Below are positions 40,575 to 44,742 of a stretch of DNA of 44,742 nucleotides, in pieces (position 1 is the first letter of the stretch; each line of letters starts with the position of its first letter). The notes under the pieces are model-generated. The model ran no database searches. It had not been told where the DNA came from and was given only the letters and a program-made list of their open reading frames with translations. The DNA is from Glycomyces dulcitolivorans. Its GTDB lineage: Bacteria > Actinomycetota > Actinomycetes > Mycobacteriales > Micromonosporaceae. The translations under genes were made by a program, and so were the position numbers. Location: assembly GCF_003265355.1 (NCBI RefSeq), contig NZ_QFRW01000092.1, positions 61,961 through 106,702 of the forward strand. Direction: 5' to 3'.

Positions 40575-40608
40575 AAGCGCCCCCGTGCCACCCGGCACGG
40601 GGGCGCTT
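40575..40608 (+). terminator. strong terminator after dctA
   Basis: A perfect 15-bp stem AAGCGCCCCCGTGCC with its complement and an ACCC loop, ending in TTT, starts 14 bases after the dctA stop codon. Confidence 0.85.
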
Positions 40609-40724
40609 TGCGCTGCAACGGGCCCGACCTCCCCGGACGGCCCCCGAACCCCGTGGATTGTGATCGTCGTTACCCGGCAGTACAGTGAGGGCGCCCCTCC
40701 GCCCCGAGTCGACGAGGACCTGAC

Positions 40725-43013
40725 ATGCGCGGCCGCCTCCTGCACCTGCCCCCACGGCCCTGGGCCGCCTTCGCCGTGCTGACCGCCCTGGCGCTCATCG
40801 GCATCGGCAACTGGGCGATCGACGCCACCCCGCCCGCGCCCGTCTCGGCCGACGCCCCGGAGGACGAGTTCAGCGCCGACCGCGCCTGGGCCACCGTCGA
40901 GGCCATGGCCGCCGAACCCCACCCGATGGGCACCCCCGCCCACGACGAGGTCCGCGACCACCTCGTCGCCGAACTCGACGCACTCGGCTTCGACACCGAG
41001 GTCCAGACCGAACTCGCCCGCGACCCCGGCGACGGCGAGGCCCTCGTCCGCTTCGGCGTGGTCGACAACATCGTCGCCACCCTCCCCGGCACCGACCCGA
41101 CCGGCACGGTCCTGCTGACCTCCCACTACGACTCCGTGCCGTCCGGCCCCGGCGCCGCCGACGCCGCCTCCGGCGTCGCGGCCATCGTCGAGACCGCCCG
41201 CGCCCTCAGCCTCGAAGGGCCGCACCGCAACGACGTCGTCGTCCTCATCACCGACGGCGAGGAGATGGGCCTGTTCGGCGCCGAGGCCTACGCCCGCACC
41301 CACCCCGCCACCGATGACCCCACCGTCGTGTTCAACCTGGAGGCCCGCGGCGTCTCCGGCCCCTCCCTCATGTTCGAGACCTCCACCGAGAACGCCGCCC
41401 TCATCGACGTGTTCGCCGAAGCCGCGCCCCACCCGTACGGCGACTCCTCCGCGATCGAGGCGTACCGGCAGCTGCCCAACGACACCGACTTCACCCGCCT
41501 CCAAGCGGCCGGCTACATCGGACTGAACAACGCGTTCATCGGCGGCGCCGCCTGGTACCACTCCCCGTACGACGACACCGACCACCTCAACTCCGCGAGC
41601 CTCCAGCACCACGGCGCGAACACCCTCGGCACCGCCCGCGCCCTCGCCGCCATGGACCTCGCCGACCTCGACACCGGCCACGACCAGACCTTCTTCTCGT
41701 TCCTCGGACTCTTCGTCCACTACGGCGACGCCTGGAACCTGCCCCTGGCGCTCCTCGGCCTCGCCGCCGTCATCGCGGCGGCCGCCCTCGCCCGCGCCCG
41801 CGGCGTCCTGAGCCTGCCGCGCCTCGCCCTCGCGATCGCCACCTTCATTGCGCCCATTGCCGTCTCGGCGCTCGCCGCGGTCGGCCTGTGGCCCCTGCTC
41901 CAGGCCCTGCGCCCCGGCTACGCCGACCAGGAGGGCCTCCTGTTCAACCGCACGTTCTACTACCTCGCGGTCCTCGTCTTCGCCGTCGCCGCCCTCACCG
42001 CCTGGTACGCGGCCGTGCGCCGCCGCCTCGGCGAGGCCGCGACCGCGCTCGCACCCCTCGCCTGGCTCGCCGCCCTCGCCACCGCGACCGTGTTCGCGGT
42101 CCCCGGCGTGTCCTTCGTCTTCGCTCTCCCCGCGCTGGCGGCGGTCGGCCTCGTGGTCGCGATGCTCCTCGACGGGCGCTCGCGCCGGGCCCGACTCATC
42201 GGCTACGGCGCCTTCGCCCTCACCCTCGTCCCGGCCGCCGTCCAGGTCAGCTGGACCGCGAACCTCATGGAGGCCTTCGGGTTGGAACTCGCGGCCGTCC
42301 CCGCGGTCCTGATCCTCCTCTTCGCCGCGCCCGCGCTGCCGCTGTTGACGATGCTGCGCCTGCGCTTCATCCCGGCCGCCGCCGCGCTCGTCGCCCTCGC
42401 CCTCGTCGGGACCGGCCTCGCCGTCGACCGCTTCGACGCCGACCACCCCCGCCAGGCCTACCTGTCCTATGTGCTCGACGCCGACACCGGCACTGCCGCA
42501 TGGGTCTCCACCGACCGCGACCGCTCCGACTGGACCGCCGGATACGTCACCGGCGACCTCGCCGAGTCCGGCCTCCCGGCCGCCTACGTCGACGCCGTCG
42601 ACCCCGACACCGGCTCCGGCCCCGCCGCAGCCGTCGACCTCCCGGCCCCGACTGCCGTCTACACCGCCCGCACCGCCGACGCGGCGACCCTCGAAGTCGC
42701 CTCCCCGCGCGGCGCGGACACCGTGTGGCTCAGCGTCTCCGGCGACGTCGACCGCGCCGAGGTCACCCTGGCCGACGGCACCACCGCCGACGTCCCGATC
42801 ACCGAATCCGAAGGCCCGAACCAGATCTGGTTCTACGACGTCCCCGCCGAGGGCTTCACCCTCACCCTCCACGGCGAGGTCGCCGACGCCACGGTCTTCG
42901 ACCAGACCCACGGCCTCGACGACCTCCCCGGCTACACCGACCGCCCCGAAGCCCTCATGCGCTCCAGCGACCGCCGCTCCGACACGGTCACCATCGCCTC
43001 CGCCGCCCTCTAA
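40725..43013 (+). CDS. membrane-anchored M28-family zinc metallopeptidase (Fxna/ERMP1-like layout)
   Basis: The 762-residue protein has an N-terminal membrane helix (AAFAVLTALALIGIGNWAI), then an M28 aminopeptidase domain (about 50-330). Zinc ligands are recognisable: the His and Asp of LTSHYDSVPSGPGAADAASGVA, the GEEMGLFGA glutamates, FNLEARG and the late His in AWYHSPYDDTD. Six to eight membrane helices follow (about 330-560), with a C-terminal beta-rich soluble domain (about 590-755). This is the layout of vacuolar/ER M28 peptidases and their actinobacterial homologues. Substrate is unknown. It is convergent with the aldo/keto reductase gene, overlapping by four bases. Confidence 0.9.
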   Translation: MRGRLLHLPPRPWAAFAVLTALALIGIGNWAIDATPPAPVSADAPEDEFSADRAWATVEAMAAEPHPMGTPAHDEVRDHLVAELDALGFDTEVQTELARDPGDGEALVRFGVVDNIVATLPGTDPTGTVLLTSHYDSVPSGPGAADAASGVAAIVETARALSLEGPHRNDVVVLITDGEEMGLFGAEAYARTHPATDDPTVVFNLEARGVSGPSLMFETSTENAALIDVFAEAAPHPYGDSSAIEAYRQLPNDTDFTRLQAAGYIGLNNAFIGGAAWYHSPYDDTDHLNSASLQHHGANTLGTARALAAMDLADLDTGHDQTFFSFLGLFVHYGDAWNLPLALLGLAAVIAAAALARARGVLSLPRLALAIATFIAPIAVSALAAVGLWPLLQALRPGYADQEGLLFNRTFYYLAVLVFAVAALTAWYAAVRRRLGEAATALAPLAWLAALATATVFAVPGVSFVFALPALAAVGLVVAMLLDGRSRRARLIGYGAFALTLVPAAVQVSWTANLMEAFGLELAAVPAVLILLFAAPALPLLTMLRLRFIPAAAALVALALVGTGLAVDRFDADHPRQAYLSYVLDADTGTAAWVSTDRDRSDWTAGYVTGDLAESGLPAAYVDAVDPDTGSGPAAAVDLPAPTAVYTARTADAATLEVASPRGADTVWLSVSGDVDRAEVTLADGTTADVPITESEGPNQIWFYDVPAEGFTLTLHGEVADATVFDQTHGLDDLPGYTDRPEALMRSSDRRSDTVTIASAAL

Positions 43014-44050
43014 GCCGCGATCACCGGCGGGTTGAGCCGCGCGAAGCCCTCCTGGCGCTCGTACGGGTAGTACGGGTACGGGGCGGTCTTCGCGCTGGCC
43101 TTGTCGAGGCGGGCGATCTGGTCGGCGTCGAGCTCCCAGCCGAGGGCGCCGAGGTTCTGCCGCAACTGCTCCTCGTTACGGGCGCCGACGATGACCGAGG
43201 CGACGGTGGGGCGGCGCAGGAGCCAGTTGAGGGCGATCTGCGGGACCGTGCACCCGGTCTCGGCGGCGACCTCGTCGAGGACGTCCACGATCCGGTACAG
43301 CGCTTCGTCTTCGACGGGCGGCCCGAACTGCGCCGTCTGGTGCAGGCGGCTGCCGTCCGGGACGGGGCTGCCGCGCCGGATCTTCCCCGTGAGCCGGCCC
43401 CAGCCGAGCGGGCTCCACACCAGGGCCCCGACGCCCTGGTCGACGCCGAGCGGCATGAGCTCCCACTCGTAGTCGCGGCCGACGAGCGAGTAGTAGACCT
43501 GGTGCGCCGCGAAGCGCTGGCGGCCGAGGCGGTCGGCGGCGTCGAGGCTCTTCTGGAGCTGCCAGCCCGCGTAGTTCGAGGCGCCCGTGTAGCGGATCTT
43601 CCCGGCCCGCACGAGGTCGTCGAGGACGGACAGGGTCTCCTCGACCGGGGTGCGGGCGTCGAAGGCGTGCAGCTGGAACAGGTCGATGTAGTCGGTGTCC
43701 AGGCGCCGCAGCGCGGCCTCGACGGCGCGCACGAGGTGGGCGCGGGAGGCCCCGGCGTCGCCTGGGCCCTCGCCGATCGGGAGCCCCGCCTTGGTCGAGA
43801 TGAGCGCCTTGTCTCTGCGGCCCTTGAGGGCCGCGCCGAGCACCTCCTCCGAGGCCCCGTCGGAGTACACGTCGGCGGTGTCGAACATGGACATCCCGGC
43901 GTCGAGCGCGATGTCGACCATGCGGCGGGCCTCGGCGACGCCGGTGTCGCCCCACGCGCCGAAGAGCGGCCCGGAGCCGCCGAAGGTGCCGGCGCCGAAG
44001 GACAGGGCGGGGACGTGGAGGCCGGAGCGGCCGAGGCGGCGGTGTTCCAT
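43010..44050 (-). CDS. aldo/keto reductase
   Basis: The 346-residue NADPH-dependent oxidoreductase has the AKR beta-alpha barrel with the tetrad Asp57 (MFDTADVYSDG), Tyr62, Lys87 (ISTKAG) and His128 (FQLHAFD). Cofactor-loop sequences ASNYAGWQ and VGARNEEQLRQNLGAL are also present. It resembles the AKR11/AKR12-type oxidoreductases common in actinomycetes. The start at 44050 begins exactly at the family N-terminus (MEHRRLGRSGLHVP). It is divergent from a TetR regulator, with a perfect palindrome in its promoter region, so repression and release by a carbonyl-type ligand is a fair guess. Confidence 0.93.
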   Translation of the reverse strand: MEHRRLGRSGLHVPALSFGAGTFGGSGPLFGAWGDTGVAEARRMVDIALDAGMSMFDTADVYSDGASEEVLGAALKGRRDKALISTKAGLPIGEGPGDAGASRAHLVRAVEAALRRLDTDYIDLFQLHAFDARTPVEETLSVLDDLVRAGKIRYTGASNYAGWQLQKSLDAADRLGRQRFAAHQVYYSLVGRDYEWELMPLGVDQGVGALVWSPLGWGRLTGKIRRGSPVPDGSRLHQTAQFGPPVEDEALYRIVDVLDEVAAETGCTVPQIALNWLLRRPTVASVIVGARNEEQLRQNLGALGWELDADQIARLDKASAKTAPYPYYPYERQEGFARLNPPVIAA

Positions 44051-44067
44051 GGGAGATCCCTTCTAAA

Positions 44068-44081
44068 GGAACTACAGTTCC
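44068..44081. promoter_or_regulatory. operator candidate for the aldo/keto reductase gene
   Basis: GGAACT-AC-AGTTCC is a perfect 6-bp inverted repeat 18 bases upstream of the reductase ATG, overlapping a possible -10. A related site is at 44123-44136. TetR-family regulators bind such palindromes. Confidence 0.6.
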
Positions 44082-44122
44082 ATTAACGCGAGGTCTAAGC
44101 TAGCTCAGCAACACCGCTAAAC

Positions 44123-44136
44123 GCAACTGGAGTCCC
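44123..44136. promoter_or_regulatory. second operator candidate, just before the tetR gene
   Basis: GCAACT-GG-AGTCCC matches the palindrome at 44068-44081 at 10 of 12 arm positions and lies 3 bases before the tetR ATG. Binding here would block translation initiation or transcription of tetR (autoregulation). Centres are 55 bases apart. Confidence 0.45.
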
Positions 44137-44139
44137 GTT

Positions 44140-44742
44140 ATGAATCAGGCCACTGGCGCCCCGGGCACGTCCCGCCCCGGCGGGCGCACCGCCCGCGTCC
44201 GCGAAGCCGTGCTCCGCGCTGCCGGGGACGCCTTGGCCGACAAGGGCATCGGCGGCCTCGACCTCGCCGAGGTCGCCCGCCTCGCCGGGGTCGGCAAGAC
44301 CACCGTCTACCGCCGCTGGGGCACCGTCCCGGGCCTGGTCGCCGACATGCTCGCCGAGATGGCCGAGTCCTCGCTCCCGCGCGCCCGCACCGGCGCCCTC
44401 GACACCGACCTGGCCGCCCTCGCCGCCCTGATCCTCAAGACCCTCACCGACGAACGCCAAGGCCCCCTGTTCAAAGCCGTCATCGCGGCCGCCGCCTCCG
44501 ACCCCCAGACCGCCGCGGCCCTCCACCGCTTCTACCGCGTCCGCATCGACGAGTGGTCCCCGTGCGTCACCGAAGCCGTCGACCGCGGCGACCTCCCGAA
44601 GGGCACCGACCCCGACGAGGTCGTCCGCGCCCTCTCGGCCCCCCTCTACTACCGCCTCCTCGTCACCGGCGACCCCCTCGACCAGTCCGCGGCCGCCCGC
44701 GCCGCCGCCGCGACAGCGGCCGCCGCCCGCGCGGGCGCCTAC
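44140..44742 (+). CDS. TetR-family transcriptional regulator, C-terminus cut by window edge
   Basis: The frame is open from the ATG at 44140 to the last base (201 codons). The N-terminal HTH is ARVREAVLRAAGDALADKGIGGLDLAEVARLAGVGKTTVYRRWG, a textbook TetR domain. The helical ligand domain follows, with ALILKTLTDERQGPLFKAVIAAA and FYRVRIDEWSP. This is like the TetR_C_33/AcrR-type group. Only a few residues are likely missing. It is divergent from the aldo/keto reductase gene and two similar palindromes lie between them, so that gene is the probable target. Confidence 0.9.
   Translation, partial: MNQATGAPGTSRPGGRTARVREAVLRAAGDALADKGIGGLDLAEVARLAGVGKTTVYRRWGTVPGLVADMLAEMAESSLPRARTGALDTDLAALAALILKTLTDERQGPLFKAVIAAAASDPQTAAALHRFYRVRIDEWSPCVTEAVDRGDLPKGTDPDEVVRALSAPLYYRLLVTGDPLDQSAAARAAAATAAAARAGAY

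Noticed and set aside
36836-40618. 1260-codon minus-strand open frame spanning the response regulator, kinase and dctA regions
   Set aside because: Only the last 225 codons encode the response regulator. The rest is antisense to dctA or out of frame with the kinase and has the Gly/Arg/Asp-rich composition of GC-driven shadow frames.
40479-42911. 810-codon minus-strand frame opposite the M28 peptidase
   Set aside because: Composition is Gly/Glu/Val/Arg-rich with no domain. The opposite strand has all the zinc-ligand motifs and membrane helices.
1-44742. tRNA, rRNA, insertion sequences, prophage genes, riboswitch
   Set aside because: I looked for characteristic cloverleaf/CCA ends, transposase DDE motifs with terminal repeats, and known riboswitch cores and saw none.

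Overview
This window comes from the chromosome of a very GC-rich actinomycete. The evidence is a strong C/G third-position bias, AfsR/SARP and NB-ARC regulators, a DUF5753/DUF397 pair, DUF2277 and DUF6220-type proteins, WXG100-like proteins, and many small regulator-plus-target pairs. The genus cannot be fixed from the sequence alone. I see no rRNA, tRNA, transposase, phage gene or CRISPR array. Both ends cut through genes: a SARP regulator at the left and a TetR regulator at the right.

Layout. 1-9003: truncated SARP regulator, a YbaK deacylase overlapping an Lrp/AsnC regulator, a divergent tryptophanase, and a sugar-type ABC importer (binding protein, permease, double ATPase) divergent from a FadR-type GntR regulator, with a good promoter and candidate operators between them. 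9189-13002: two type VII secretion-like helical proteins, a lipoprotein, two coupled small membrane proteins and a dihydrofolate-reductase-like protein. 13042-17768: a bacterial RNA-repair operon, hen1-pnkp-rlaP. 17844-24255: an AhpD-like protein, a small membrane protein with a MacB/FtsX-type ABC exporter, a COG0523 GTPase and an FkbM methyltransferase.

24256-26452 has visibly lower GC. It holds two overlapping unknown small genes divergent from a DUF5753 regulator and DUF397 gene. The DUF397 frame runs through a strong terminator before reaching a stop codon. 26417-33917: a MerR regulator, a serine hydrolase, DUF2277, a TetM/OtrA-like ribosomal protection protein between two six-cysteine secreted proteins, a phosphotransferase, a membrane protein and a DinB-like protein.

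33994-36767 is the most unusual locus. An HTH-HTH-NB-ARC-TPR regulator is transcribed away from a 28-codon gene whose product is a short leader plus three heptad copies of QRDSAW(R/K). A perfect tandem 10-bp direct repeat lies between them. I propose a peptide-linked STAND regulatory or peptide-product system, but this is inference. 36836-44742: a CitAB/DcuSR-like two-component system divergent from a DctA-type dicarboxylate carrier, a membrane M28 peptidase, and an aldo/keto reductase divergent from a TetR regulator with two similar palindromes between them.
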